DNA from: Arthrobacter sp. S39
GTDB taxonomy: Bacteria > Actinomycetota > Actinomycetes > Actinomycetales > Micrococcaceae
DNA: 64,000 bases
NCBI RefSeq assembly: GCF_004320525.1
Contig: NZ_SIHX01000001.1
Coordinates: forward strand, 310,001-374,000
Reading direction: 5' to 3'
A program made the position numbers and the translations under genes. Shown piece by piece: positions 30,770 to 38,632 of this stretch (the stretch's first letter is position 1; the number at the start of each line of letters is the position of its first letter). The notes beneath the pieces are model-generated. The model made no database searches. It saw nothing but the letters and a program-made list of their open reading frames with translations, and was not told where the DNA came from.

Positions 30770-31393
30770 TTATGCCGGCGCCGGGCCCAGATGAACCAGT
30801 CCGGAGGGGGTGAGGGCGTCCGGTACTTTCCGGTCGAAGTCCTCGGCGGGAATGCTGCCCGCCGGCAGTACCTCCTGGTCAAAGACGATCGCCGCAGAGG
30901 GAAGGCCGGGCCGGACGCCGTCGAGCGCATCGAGGAAAACGTCGTAGTAGCCACCGCCTTGTCCGATGCGGTTGCCGTTGTGGTCCAGGGCAGTGGCCGG
31001 CAGGAAGAGCGCGGAGACGCCGGCCATCACGTCGAGCCCGTGCCGGGTCCCCGCCGGCTCAAGGATGGGGGCAAATGTGCTGCGGACGAGCTCCCCGCCC
31101 GGCGCCCAGAACACCCAGCTGAGCCGGCGCCCGGGTTCGCAGACCGGCAGCAGAATCCTGTGGCCCCGGCCGTGAAGGGAAGCAATGAGCGGGCCTGTGG
31201 GCGGTTCGAAGCCCACACCGAGGTAGACGCAGAACGTCGACGGCGTCGCCGGGGAAAGACGGTCAGCCCAGTCGAGGCCGTGGCGCGCTATGCCGGCACC
31301 GGCCGCCTCTCGGGCGGCGGGGGCCATAGCGGCGCGGGCAGCCCGGTGCAGTGCACGGATCTTTTCCTTGGCAGAGCTGTTGCCGGCAGTCAC
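30770..31393 (-). CDS. 5-formyltetrahydrofolate cyclo-ligase
   Basis: 207 residues from the GTG at 31393, preceded by AGGAGGAG. Family marks: the N-terminal basic helix KEKIRALHRAAR, RILLPVCEPG, LFLPATALDHNGNRIGQGGGYYD (the substrate-binding signature with GxGGGYYD at about 148-155) and the end AEDFDRKVPDALTPSG. The enzyme converts 5-formyl-THF to 5,10-methenyl-THF with ATP. The gene is divergent from galU; the fmdB and SAF genes follow on the same strand. Confidence 0.94.
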   Translation of the reverse strand: MTAGNSSAKEKIRALHRAARAAMAPAAREAAGAGIARHGLDWADRLSPATPSTFCVYLGVGFEPPTGPLIASLHGRGHRILLPVCEPGRRLSWVFWAPGGELVRSTFAPILEPAGTRHGLDVMAGVSALFLPATALDHNGNRIGQGGGYYDVFLDALDGVRPGLPSAAIVFDQEVLPAGSIPAEDFDRKVPDALTPSGLVHLGPAPA

Positions 31394-31464
31394 AGTGGCT
31401 GCTCCTCCTGTCGTCCGGCCGGGTTTCGCCCGTCCAATAATTACGGTCTGTATGTTCCCTCCGC

Positions 31465-31470
31465 TAGATT
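31465..31470 (+). promoter_or_regulatory. -10 box of galU (leaderless)
   Basis: TAGATT followed by six bases and the GTG at 31477. Confidence 0.55.
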
Positions 31471-31476
31471 AGTCCG

Positions 31477-32382
31477 GTGAATACCACTAACCAGACCGTA
31501 CGCAAGGCCGTCATTCCCGCTGCGGGACTCGGCACCAGGTTCCTGCCTGCCACCAAGGCCATGCCGAAGGAAATGCTCCCGGTAGTCGACAAACCTGCCA
31601 TCCAGTATGTCGTTGAGGAAGCCGTCAAGGTCGGCCTTCACGACATCCTGATGATCACGGGCCGCAACAAACGCGCCCTCGAAGACCACTTCGACAGGGT
31701 CCCGGCGCTCGAAGCCACCCTGGCCGACAAGGGTGAGACAGCAAAACTGTCATCCATCCAGGCCGCCAGCAACCTCGGTGACATCCACTACGTCCGCCAG
31801 GGCGACCCCAATGGCCTTGGCCACGCGGTGCTTCGTGCCAAGCAGCACGTTGGCTACGAACCGTTCGCCGTCCTGCTCGGCGATGACCTGATCGACGCCC
31901 GGGACGAACTGCTGAGCACCATGATCGAGGTCCAGGCGAAAACCGGTGGCTCGGTCGTGGCCCTGATCGAAGTGGAACCGTCCCAGATCAGCGCCTACGG
32001 CTGCGCGGACATCCAGGAAATCGACGGCGAAAGCTACGTCCGGATCAACGAGCTGGTGGAAAAGCCCGACGTCGAAGATGCGCCTTCCAACCTCGCCGTC
32101 ATTGGGCGTTACGTCCTGCACCCTGCGGTCTTTGAGGTGCTGGAACGCACCGGACCGGGGCGCGGCGGCGAGATCCAGCTCACCGATGCCCTGCAGGAAC
32201 TGGCCGCCGGCGACGGCGAAGGCCACGGAGTCTACGGCGTCGTGTTCCGTGGACGCCGCTATGACACCGGCGACAAGCTCAGCTACCTCAAGGCCTGCGT
32301 CCAGCTGGCCATCGACAGCGATGACCTTGGTCCCGGTCTGCGCGAGTGGCTGCCCGGTTTCACCGCCGGTCTCTCCCACTAA
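31477..32382 (+). CDS. galU: UTP-glucose-1-phosphate uridylyltransferase
   Basis: 301 residues from a GTG. The nucleotidyltransferase start KAVIPAAGLGTRFLPATKAMPKEM (read as AAGLGTRFLPATK at about 12-24) is the GalU signature, followed by VDKPAIQYVVEEA, FAVLLGDDLID (metal-binding Asp) and GRYVLHPAVF. It makes UDP-glucose for cell-wall and capsule sugars. rimJ follows after six bases, so the two are cotranscribed. In Mycobacterium tuberculosis a moeA-type gene lies between the two; it is absent here. Confidence 0.97.
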   Translation: MNTTNQTVRKAVIPAAGLGTRFLPATKAMPKEMLPVVDKPAIQYVVEEAVKVGLHDILMITGRNKRALEDHFDRVPALEATLADKGETAKLSSIQAASNLGDIHYVRQGDPNGLGHAVLRAKQHVGYEPFAVLLGDDLIDARDELLSTMIEVQAKTGGSVVALIEVEPSQISAYGCADIQEIDGESYVRINELVEKPDVEDAPSNLAVIGRYVLHPAVFEVLERTGPGRGGEIQLTDALQELAAGDGEGHGVYGVVFRGRRYDTGDKLSYLKACVQLAIDSDDLGPGLREWLPGFTAGLSH

Positions 32383-32388
32383 CGCACC

Positions 32389-33009
32389 GTGCGCGCAGGC
32401 CCCATCTGGCCGGTCACGCTGGAGTGCAGCGACCTGGTACTGCGTCCCATCCGGTACCGGGACAAGAAAGAGTGGACCGAAGTCCGCGGGCGGAACAGCG
32501 AATGGCTGGCTCCGTGGGAGGCGTCCAACCCGGCGCCCGGGGGAGGCCTGCCCGATTACCGGCAGATGGTGCGGTCCCTCAAGGTCCAGGCCGCGCAGTC
32601 CACGGCACTGCCGTTCCTCATCACTGAGCGGCGGCCCGGCGCGGCGGCTCCAGCCATAGTTGGCCAGCTGACAGTGTCATCCATTGTGTGGGGCTCAGCC
32701 ATGATGGCAACGCTCGGGTACTGGGTGGACCAGGGGCGGGCAGGACATGGCATTGCGCCTACGGCCGTCGCACTGGCCACGGACCACTGCTTCCAGGTTT
32801 TGGGGCTGCACCGCATGGAGATCAACATCCGTCCGGAGAACGGGCCCAGCCTGAGGGTCGTTGAAAAGCTGGGCTTCCGGGACGAAGGGTACCGGCCCCG
32901 CTTCCTGCACATCAACGGCGACTGGGCTGACCACCGGACCTTTGCCCTGACCTCGGAAGAAGTCCCCGACGGGCTGCTGCCCCGGTGGCTCGCCACCCGC
33001 CCGTCCTGA
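32389..33009 (+). CDS. rimJ: GNAT family N-acetyltransferase, RimJ type
   Basis: 206 residues from a GTG six bases after the galU stop. The fold is RimJ/RimL-like: LVLRPIRYRDKKEWTEVR near the start, then the acetyl-CoA site GYWVDQGRAGHGIAPTAVAL at about 104-123 and the C-terminal HRMEINIRPENGPSLRVVEKLGFRD core (about 143-167). It is probably a protein N-terminal acetyltransferase; whether it acts on ribosomal protein S5 is not shown. The order galU-rimJ-membrane protein is conserved in actinobacteria. Confidence 0.9.
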   Translation: MRAGPIWPVTLECSDLVLRPIRYRDKKEWTEVRGRNSEWLAPWEASNPAPGGGLPDYRQMVRSLKVQAAQSTALPFLITERRPGAAAPAIVGQLTVSSIVWGSAMMATLGYWVDQGRAGHGIAPTAVALATDHCFQVLGLHRMEINIRPENGPSLRVVEKLGFRDEGYRPRFLHINGDWADHRTFALTSEEVPDGLLPRWLATRPS

Positions 33010-33094
33010 GTCCCGGGCCGTCATAAATCCATTGATTTGCCACGTTGCCGACGACACACCGTGGCTAATGCCGCAGGGGCTGACTTAATGCTCA

Positions 33095-33100
33095 TACGGT
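33095..33100 (+). promoter_or_regulatory. -10 box of the GlpR-like gene (leaderless)
   Basis: TACGGT followed by seven bases and the GTG at 33108. Confidence 0.4.
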
Positions 33101-33107
33101 TTTGATT

Positions 33108-34067
33108 GTGGACTTCCCCCTTAGCAGCTCAGTGATCCTTGTGGTTGCCGTTGTGCTCTGGATTGTCTGGGTTGCCCCGTATGTTCTCCGGAACCGCCGG
33201 CACCAGTTTCAGGCTGCAGGTGAGATGACGGCGGACGCACCAGCTACTGACTCATCGGACCCGAGAGCCGGGACGGTCATGAACATCACCGCCCAGCAGG
33301 AGAAAGCCATGGACATCAGGAAGAGCCCCGCTTCCGCAGCAGGCAACGGCGCAGCGGACACCGCCGCGCCGGAGCCCGGCGACAGGTCGGTGCCCAGTGG
33401 GTTCAAGATCCACTACGGCCGCACGGCGCTCGCCCTTGCGGCCCTGATTTCCCTCCTGACCGCGCTCATCGCCGGCATGCTTCTCCCATTTGGCCTGGGC
33501 AGTGGGCTGCTGCCGGTTTCTGCCTTCCTGTTGGCCTTCGGATCGCTGGCATTGCTCCGCGGCCTGGCAGTCCGTGACCGCAGGAAAAAGGTCAACGCCG
33601 CGTTCCGTGCCGCAATGGGTTCGCCTGCCCGCCGCCCCAGCGAGCCGGACCGGACTCCCCTCAACACACCCAAGCCTGCGTCGCAGCCGGAACGGCCCCT
33701 GTTCGACGCCGAGGCCCACCAGCCCAAGCCCAAGCCGCTGACCGCCGTTGAACTGCGCGAGGCCGCCCTCGCCGTTGCCCTCGAAGCCGGCGATACCAGC
33801 GCCAGGACAGCGGCGGACGCCGGCTCTGCCGCCGAAACCTGGGAACCCGTTGAAGTTCCCAAACCGGTCTACGTCGAGGCCGCGAAGGCCGAACGGCCGG
33901 CACCTGAGCCCCTGGATCTCCCCGAGGCGCCCAAGGCCGTCGGGAAGCCGTCGCTGAAGCAGGGCACTGTCTCCGCCCCCGCTGCCGGACCGGCGCCGAA
34001 GCCGCTGACCAAAGCCCAGAGCGCACTGAGCAACCTCGACGACGTCCTGCAGCGCCGGCGCGCCTGA
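33108..34067 (+). CDS. Membrane protein with long cytoplasmic tail, positional match to actinobacterial GlpR
   Basis: 319 residues from the GTG at 33108. An N-terminal helix at about 6-25 is followed by a hydrophilic stretch, two more helices at about 103-124 and 126-146, then 170 residues rich in Pro, Ala and Lys ending LSNLDDVLQRRRA. The place after galU and rimJ matches Rv0996 of M. tuberculosis, whose corynebacterial counterpart GlpR is a membrane receptor for the gephyrin-like divisome protein Glp. Sequence similarity cannot be judged here; the assignment rests on synteny and topology. Confidence 0.7.
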   Translation: MDFPLSSSVILVVAVVLWIVWVAPYVLRNRRHQFQAAGEMTADAPATDSSDPRAGTVMNITAQQEKAMDIRKSPASAAGNGAADTAAPEPGDRSVPSGFKIHYGRTALALAALISLLTALIAGMLLPFGLGSGLLPVSAFLLAFGSLALLRGLAVRDRRKKVNAAFRAAMGSPARRPSEPDRTPLNTPKPASQPERPLFDAEAHQPKPKPLTAVELREAALAVALEAGDTSARTAADAGSAAETWEPVEVPKPVYVEAAKAERPAPEPLDLPEAPKAVGKPSLKQGTVSAPAAGPAPKPLTKAQSALSNLDDVLQRRRA

Positions 34068-34190
34068 GCCGCGGGGACCACCGGGGTCACTGGTGCCGGG
34101 GCATTTGCGGTCCCGGTTGGTAAAGTGGCCGGAAAATTTGTAGCCTAGGGTCACCGGCCCCGCGGCTCCCACCGGAGAGCGGGCTGTTCC

Positions 34191-34263
34191 GGGGCTATAG
34201 CTCAGTTGGTAGAGCGCTTCGTTCGCATCGAAGAGGTCAGGAGTTCGAATCTCCTTAGCTCCA
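34191..34263 (+). tRNA. tRNA-Ala (CGC)
   Basis: A 73-base cloverleaf. Acceptor arms GGGGCTA and TAGCTCC pair with one G-U, discriminator A at 34263. The anticodon stem CTTCG/CGAAG encloses TTCGCAT, anticodon CGC reading GCG. The T arm is GGAG-TTCGAAT-CTCC. The CCA end is not encoded. Confidence 0.97.
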
Positions 34264-34327
34264 CACCATGGCTGCCTGATCCAATCGGGATCATCGGCGC
34301 CTGAACTCCCTGGATTGGACAGAGTCA

Positions 34328-35911
34328 ATGAGTTTGATCCGGCTGAACGACGTCAGCGTCGGTTTCGACAAAACACCGGTGCTCCGTGAAGCATTCTTCC
34401 GGCTCGAACCGGGCGACCGCGTGGGCCTCATCGGCAGGAACGGGTCAGGCAAGTCCACCATCCTCAAGCTCATCCTCGGGCAGGTTGTCCCGGATGCCGG
34501 GAGCATCAGCCTGGACCCCGGCGTCACCACCGCCTACTTCTCCCAGTTCTCGGAACTGAACGGCGAGTCGAGCATCCTTGAGGTCCTGGACGGACTGTTC
34601 GCCCACATCAAGGACATTGAGGCGGAACTGGCGGCCATCGACACCGCCATAGCAGCGGGCCCGGGGGACTCCCAGCTGGACACCCTGATCCACCGCCAGT
34701 CGGAGCTCTTCGAAGACATGGACCGGCTGGACGGCTGGGACTACCAGCGCAGCATCGACAAGGTACTCACCACACTGGGCTTCAGCGACGCCCATCGCGC
34801 CTGCTCCATCGATGAACTCTCCGGTGGCTGGCGGAACCGCGCCGCGCTGGCAAAAATCCTGCTTGAGGCCCCTGACGTGCTCCTCCTGGACGAGCCCACC
34901 AACTACCTGGACGTCGCCGGCGTCGAATGGCTGGAAAGCTGGTTCCGGACCTTCAAGGGCGCCGCGATCATCGTCTCCCACGACCGGACCTTCCTGGACG
35001 CCGTCGTCACCCGGATCGTGGAGGTGGAGAATTTCCACCTGCACGAATACCCGGGAAACTTCGCCGAGTATGTGGTGGCAAAGCAGTTCCGGCTCAAGAG
35101 CCTGGAAAGCCAGTTTCTGCACGAGTCCGAGCTGCTGGCGTTCGAGGCCGAGGGCATCTCGGACCGCCGTGAGGCTGCCAAGGCGGCGGGCAAGGGGCTC
35201 GCCAACCAGCTGGCCAAGATCAAAAAGTCGCGTACGCCGCGGCCCGTGGACCAGATCATCACGGAGATCTACGGCGGCCTGTACGTCAAGGACGTGCTCT
35301 GCAGGGTGGATTCGCTCGGCAAGGCCTACGACGGACGGACGCTGTTCCAGGACCTGAGCTTCGAGATCGGCCGCGGGCACCGGATCGCCGTTATTGGCGC
35401 CAACGGCAGCGGCAAGTCCACGCTGCTGCGGGCCCTCACGGGCGAGGAGCCCGCCGATTCCGGTTCGGTCACCTGGGCGAAGGGGGCCGGCATGGTTTCC
35501 TACAACCAGGTGCTGGAAGAACTGAACGACGACGACACGGTCACCCATGCGGTCAATGCGATGCCGGACAGCCTGGCCCTGACGGCGACGAAAAAATCCG
35601 TTCACCGGTTCCTGGCGATGTTCCAGTTTTCGGACGCCGACCTCAAGCAGCGGATCGGCAACCTGTCCGGTGGCCAGCGTGCCCGCGTGGCCATGGCCCA
35701 GTGCCTGCTCTCCGGAGCCTCGGTCCTGCTGCTGGACGAGCCCACCAACCACCTGGACCTCTCCAGCACCCAGGTGATGGAACGTGCCCTGCTGCATTTC
35801 CCCGGCGCCGTCGTCGTGGTCAGCCACGACCGGTTCTTCACTGACAAAGTCGCCAACCGCCGTCTTGTCTTCACTGAGGACAGTGCGGACATCGGCGTTC
35901 ACGCGGCCTAA
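34328..35911 (+). CDS. ABC-F family ATP-binding protein
   Basis: 527 residues, two ABC ATPase domains and no membrane segments. First domain: Walker A GRNGSGKST at about 38-46, LSGGWRNRAALAK, LLLDEPTNYLD. A linker with a charged helix pair (about 255-300) separates the second: GANGSGKST at about 358-366, LSGGQRARVAMAQ, LLLDEPTNHLD. ABC-F proteins bind the ribosomal E site and relieve stalled translation, or protect against antibiotics. It ends in the four bases CTAA, which also hold the stop of the convergent gene. Confidence 0.95.
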   Translation: MSLIRLNDVSVGFDKTPVLREAFFRLEPGDRVGLIGRNGSGKSTILKLILGQVVPDAGSISLDPGVTTAYFSQFSELNGESSILEVLDGLFAHIKDIEAELAAIDTAIAAGPGDSQLDTLIHRQSELFEDMDRLDGWDYQRSIDKVLTTLGFSDAHRACSIDELSGGWRNRAALAKILLEAPDVLLLDEPTNYLDVAGVEWLESWFRTFKGAAIIVSHDRTFLDAVVTRIVEVENFHLHEYPGNFAEYVVAKQFRLKSLESQFLHESELLAFEAEGISDRREAAKAAGKGLANQLAKIKKSRTPRPVDQIITEIYGGLYVKDVLCRVDSLGKAYDGRTLFQDLSFEIGRGHRIAVIGANGSGKSTLLRALTGEEPADSGSVTWAKGAGMVSYNQVLEELNDDDTVTHAVNAMPDSLALTATKKSVHRFLAMFQFSDADLKQRIGNLSGGQRARVAMAQCLLSGASVLLLDEPTNHLDLSSTQVMERALLHFPGAVVVVSHDRFFTDKVANRRLVFTEDSADIGVHAA

Positions 35912-36462
35912 CTTCCGCAGACGCCCTCCGGAACCGCCCCGGCAGCCGATTTCACCCGCTCCAGGACCGAAAGGCGGCGGGCAATCCCGGCCATTACCTC
36001 CGGAACGTCCGCATCACCCGGGATGCCGGCGCCCTGCCAGGCCACCGTGGCGCGTTCCCAGTCAAGGGAGTGGGCGCCGACCACAAACAGCGTCCTTCCT
36101 TGCTCGCAGAGGGCTTCCACGGCCTCCTCGAACCGGCGCCACGCTGGCGCCTTTTCCGCCGAAACGGCTTCGGGGTCAGGAACACCGTCAATGACCCATG
36201 TGGAGTGGCGGTCCGCCAACGCCCGGTAGTCTGAGCGTGCTGCGGCGCCGCTGCAGAGCTCGGCGAAGCCGATCCACAGCAGTTCCGGTTCAGCATTCCT
36301 CGCCGTGAGCGGCACGGCGCCGGGCGTCACCGTGCGCTGCTGGGCGGCCGACGGCGGAAACAGGCCGTAGGTGCCCAGCTGGTGCTCTGTGCCGGGAGTG
36401 ATGATCCGGCCATGTGCCGGCGCCGGTGCGGTTCCGCCGTCGGCCGCCGTGGCCGGCGTCAA
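35908..36462 (-). CDS. ZapE/AFG1-like C-terminal module without the ATPase domain
   Basis: 184 residues from a TTG that overlaps the corA stop (TTGA), with GAGGAAGGG upstream. The segment WIGFAELCSGAAARSDYRALADRHSTWVIDGVPD (centre ELCSGAAARSDYRALA, about 68-83) and the following RRFEEAVEALCEQGRTLFV resemble the C-terminal lid of ZapE/AFG1 ATPases. There is no Walker A or B, and the first 45 residues do not supply one. It is therefore either a free-standing module or the remnant of a truncated zapE. Coupling to corA and the shared CTAA stop with ABC-F argue that it is translated. Confidence 0.6.
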   Translation of the reverse strand: MTPATAADGGTAPAPAHGRIITPGTEHQLGTYGLFPPSAAQQRTVTPGAVPLTARNAEPELLWIGFAELCSGAAARSDYRALADRHSTWVIDGVPDPEAVSAEKAPAWRRFEEAVEALCEQGRTLFVVGAHSLDWERATVAWQGAGIPGDADVPEVMAGIARRLSVLERVKSAAGAVPEGVCGS

Positions 36463-37454
36463 AGCCAGCCCTTCCTCTTGAAGATGCCGTACATCAGCCC
36501 GGCCGTTCCGGCCATCAGTGCGATGGCCATCGGGTAGCCCACGGCCCAGTGGAGTTCAGGCATGTGGTCGAAGTTCATCCCGTAGACGCCGGCCACGAAT
36601 GACGGCGCAAAAAAGATCGCGGCCCATGACGAGATCTTCTTGACCTGCTCGTTCTGTTCGGCGCTGGCCTCGTTCTGGCGGTTGGCCGTCAGCGTCCCGT
36701 CCAGGGTCAGGGCGTTCTGCAGCAGGTCCCGGAAGGAGTCGGCGCGGGAGATGACCCGCTCCACGTGGTCCTCCACATCCCGGAGGCTGTGCTGCAGTTC
36801 CGTTTCCACGCCGTATTTCTCGAAGCCGCGCTTGAGCTGCTGCATCATGCCCGGCAACGGGTGGATCGCGCGCTGGAACTGGATGACCTCCCTGGCAAGC
36901 TCGTAGATCCGCCGGGAGACGGTGCTGTCACCGCTGAACAGCTGGTCTTCGATCTCGTCGATGTCATTCTCGAGCCCGGCCACCACGGGGGCGTAGTCAT
37001 CCACCACCTTGTCCAGCAGGGCGTACAGAACTGCTTCCGGGCCGTGCTTGAGAAGGTCGGGCCGGGATTCCAGCCGTCGCCGCACTGTGGCAACGCCTGC
37101 CATTTCGGCATGCCGGACAGTGACCACAAAGTTCCTGCCGGTGAAGATATGGAGCTCGCCGAATTCCACGGTTTCGGTGGCATCGAGGTAGCGGGCAGGC
37201 CGGAGCACGGTGAAGAGGTTGTCCTCATACCGCTCCAGCTTGGGACGCTGGTGCGCGGAGATGGCGTCCTCCACGGCCAGTGCGTGGAGTCCGAATTCGC
37301 TGGCGACGGCCGCCATCTCTGCCGCCGTCGGCCGGTACAGCCCGATCCAGGCCATCCCGCCGTGTCCGGCGAGCGTCTCGAACGTCTGTTCCAGGGATTC
37401 CGGCTCCGCGCTGCGGACACCGTCCACGTAAACGGCGTTGTCGATGATGGTCAC
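36459..37454 (-). CDS. corA: CorA family magnesium/cobalt transporter
   Basis: 331 residues from the GTG at 37454, starting MTIIDNAVYVDGVRS as in relatives; an upstream TTG would overlap the previous gene. A large cytoplasmic domain is followed by a long helix (about 185-265) and two C-terminal membrane helices with the signature VYGMNF between them (about 287-292) and the basic end KRKGWL. It forms a pentameric Mg2+/Co2+ channel. It follows a DUF1761 gene on the same strand and is translationally coupled to the ZapE-like gene. Confidence 0.93.
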   Translation of the reverse strand: MTIIDNAVYVDGVRSAEPESLEQTFETLAGHGGMAWIGLYRPTAAEMAAVASEFGLHALAVEDAISAHQRPKLERYEDNLFTVLRPARYLDATETVEFGELHIFTGRNFVVTVRHAEMAGVATVRRRLESRPDLLKHGPEAVLYALLDKVVDDYAPVVAGLENDIDEIEDQLFSGDSTVSRRIYELAREVIQFQRAIHPLPGMMQQLKRGFEKYGVETELQHSLRDVEDHVERVISRADSFRDLLQNALTLDGTLTANRQNEASAEQNEQVKKISSWAAIFFAPSFVAGVYGMNFDHMPELHWAVGYPMAIALMAGTAGLMYGIFKRKGWL

Positions 37455-37494
37455 GGGAGGGAGCGGCCTGTCTGTACGGAAGGGTGCCGGGGAT

Positions 37495-37920
37495 TCAGGA
37501 CATGGCTCCGATGATCGCGCCGGCAACGGTCATTGCCAGCAGATCGTGGCCGGAGTCGATCAGGGTGACTGCCACGGGACGGCCGGCGAAGCCATTGTGG
37601 ATCATATGGCCGCCGGCGCGGAACACCAGGGCGAGGACAAAGGCAAAGAAGCCTCCGGCCAGCGCATTGTCCAGGCCCAGTTTGCTGATCAGGACAGCCA
37701 GCAGGATGGCGGTCAGGGCCGCGGCCACCATCATGGGAACCCAGATGCCGGCGCCGCCGCTGATGTTCTTCAGGTCCTCTTCCGTCTTGCCAATGGCGGC
37801 CATCCACCGGTTGCCCAGCACGGCGGGCAGGTACCAGACGAAGCCGATGACCATGCTTGCAACGAAGGCAAGCAGCACGGCCAGCCAATTGATCTGCGAG
37901 ATATATGAGAGCCAATCCAT
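37495..37920 (-). CDS. DUF1761 membrane protein
   Basis: 141 residues with four hydrophobic segments at about 12-32, 62-81, 86-104 and 122-140. INWLAVLLAFVASMVIGFVWY followed by LGNRWMAAIGKTEEDL is the DUF1761 opening, including the conserved W-Y and KTEED region. Function unknown. TAGGCT lies seven bases before the ATG, inside the end of the upstream Lrp-type gene. Confidence 0.88.
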   Translation of the reverse strand: MDWLSYISQINWLAVLLAFVASMVIGFVWYLPAVLGNRWMAAIGKTEEDLKNISGGAGIWVPMMVAAALTAILLAVLISKLGLDNALAGGFFAFVLALVFRAGGHMIHNGFAGRPVAVTLIDSGHDLLAMTVAGAIIGAMS

Positions 37921-37927
37921 GCTCGAA

Positions 37928-37933
37928 AGCCTA
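37928..37933 (-). promoter_or_regulatory. -10 box of the DUF1761 gene (leaderless)
   Basis: TAGGCT on the minus strand, seven bases before the ATG at 37920; it overlaps the stop codon of the Lrp-type gene. Confidence 0.45.
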
Positions 37934-38482
37934 GTCGGTTGGCTGCCCGCGGGAGGCGCTGGACGCCCGGACAGCCCGTGTTGACTGGGCCGGTCCGCCC
38001 TGGGCGAGCCTGCTGATCAGGGGTTCGGTCCGGTACGGGATGTGCGTGTGGAGGGCCAGCACGGTTTCGGTGCGGATGACGCCCTTGATCCTCAGGATCT
38101 GGCGGAGGGCAGCCTGCAGGTTATGCGTGTCGGTGGCCACCACGCGGCACCAGACGTCTCCGCGGCCTGAGATTTCGTGGACTTCCAGGACCTGGGGGAG
38201 GAGCCGCAGCGCCCCCACCACACCATCGAGTTCCCGGTGCGTCACCTCGATCGTGACGAAGGCAACGACGTCGTAGCCCACCGCTTCGAGGTCGATCTCC
38301 CGCCCGCCGTCGTGCAGGACGCCGGTGCGGAGCAGGCGCCTGATGCGCGACTGTGCCGTGTTGCGGGCAATGCCCAGCGTGTCGCTCAGTTCGCCGATCT
38401 GCACGCGGGGATCGCGGATCAGTTCCAGCAGGATCTTCAGGTCGGTGGGGTCCAGGTTATTCAAACTGTCACTTTCTGCCAT
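37931..38482 (-). CDS. Lrp/AsnC family transcriptional regulator
   Basis: 183 residues. The winged HTH lies at about 10-65 (LDPTDLKILLELIRDPRVQIGE, core LGIARNTAQSRIRRLLRTGV). A RAM/AsnC ligand domain at about 75-150 holds VEVTHRELDGVV-like strands and GRGDVWCRVVATDTHNL. It is divergent from an MFS gene, with an inverted repeat in between, so it probably senses an amino acid or similar ligand and controls that transporter and itself. Confidence 0.92.
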   Translation of the reverse strand: MAESDSLNNLDPTDLKILLELIRDPRVQIGELSDTLGIARNTAQSRIRRLLRTGVLHDGGREIDLEAVGYDVVAFVTIEVTHRELDGVVGALRLLPQVLEVHEISGRGDVWCRVVATDTHNLQAALRQILRIKGVIRTETVLALHTHIPYRTEPLISRLAQGGPAQSTRAVRASSASRGQPTD

Positions 38483-38497
38483 GACTGCGGCCGGGAC

Positions 38498-38514
38498 TTG
38501 ATGATTTTGATCAA
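38498..38514. promoter_or_regulatory. Candidate Lrp-type operator
   Basis: TTGAT, seven bases, ATCAA: an inverted repeat in an unusually AT-rich stretch of the 150-base divergent region between the Lrp gene and the MFS gene. Confidence 0.45.
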
Positions 38515-38632
38515 TTCTTTCATGAACAGCGGACCGATAGGGCAGAAGTGCTGCAATCTGTACTTATCCATTTTTACCCCGGCGCCGGATCCCACAAGGA
38601 CACCCGGTGCCGGTCGAAGCAAAGGCACGCGA

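Noticed and set aside
38177..38632. N-terminal extension of the MFS frame into the Lrp gene
   Set aside because: The extension is antisense to the Lrp regulator; the MFS family start and AAAGG point to 38633.
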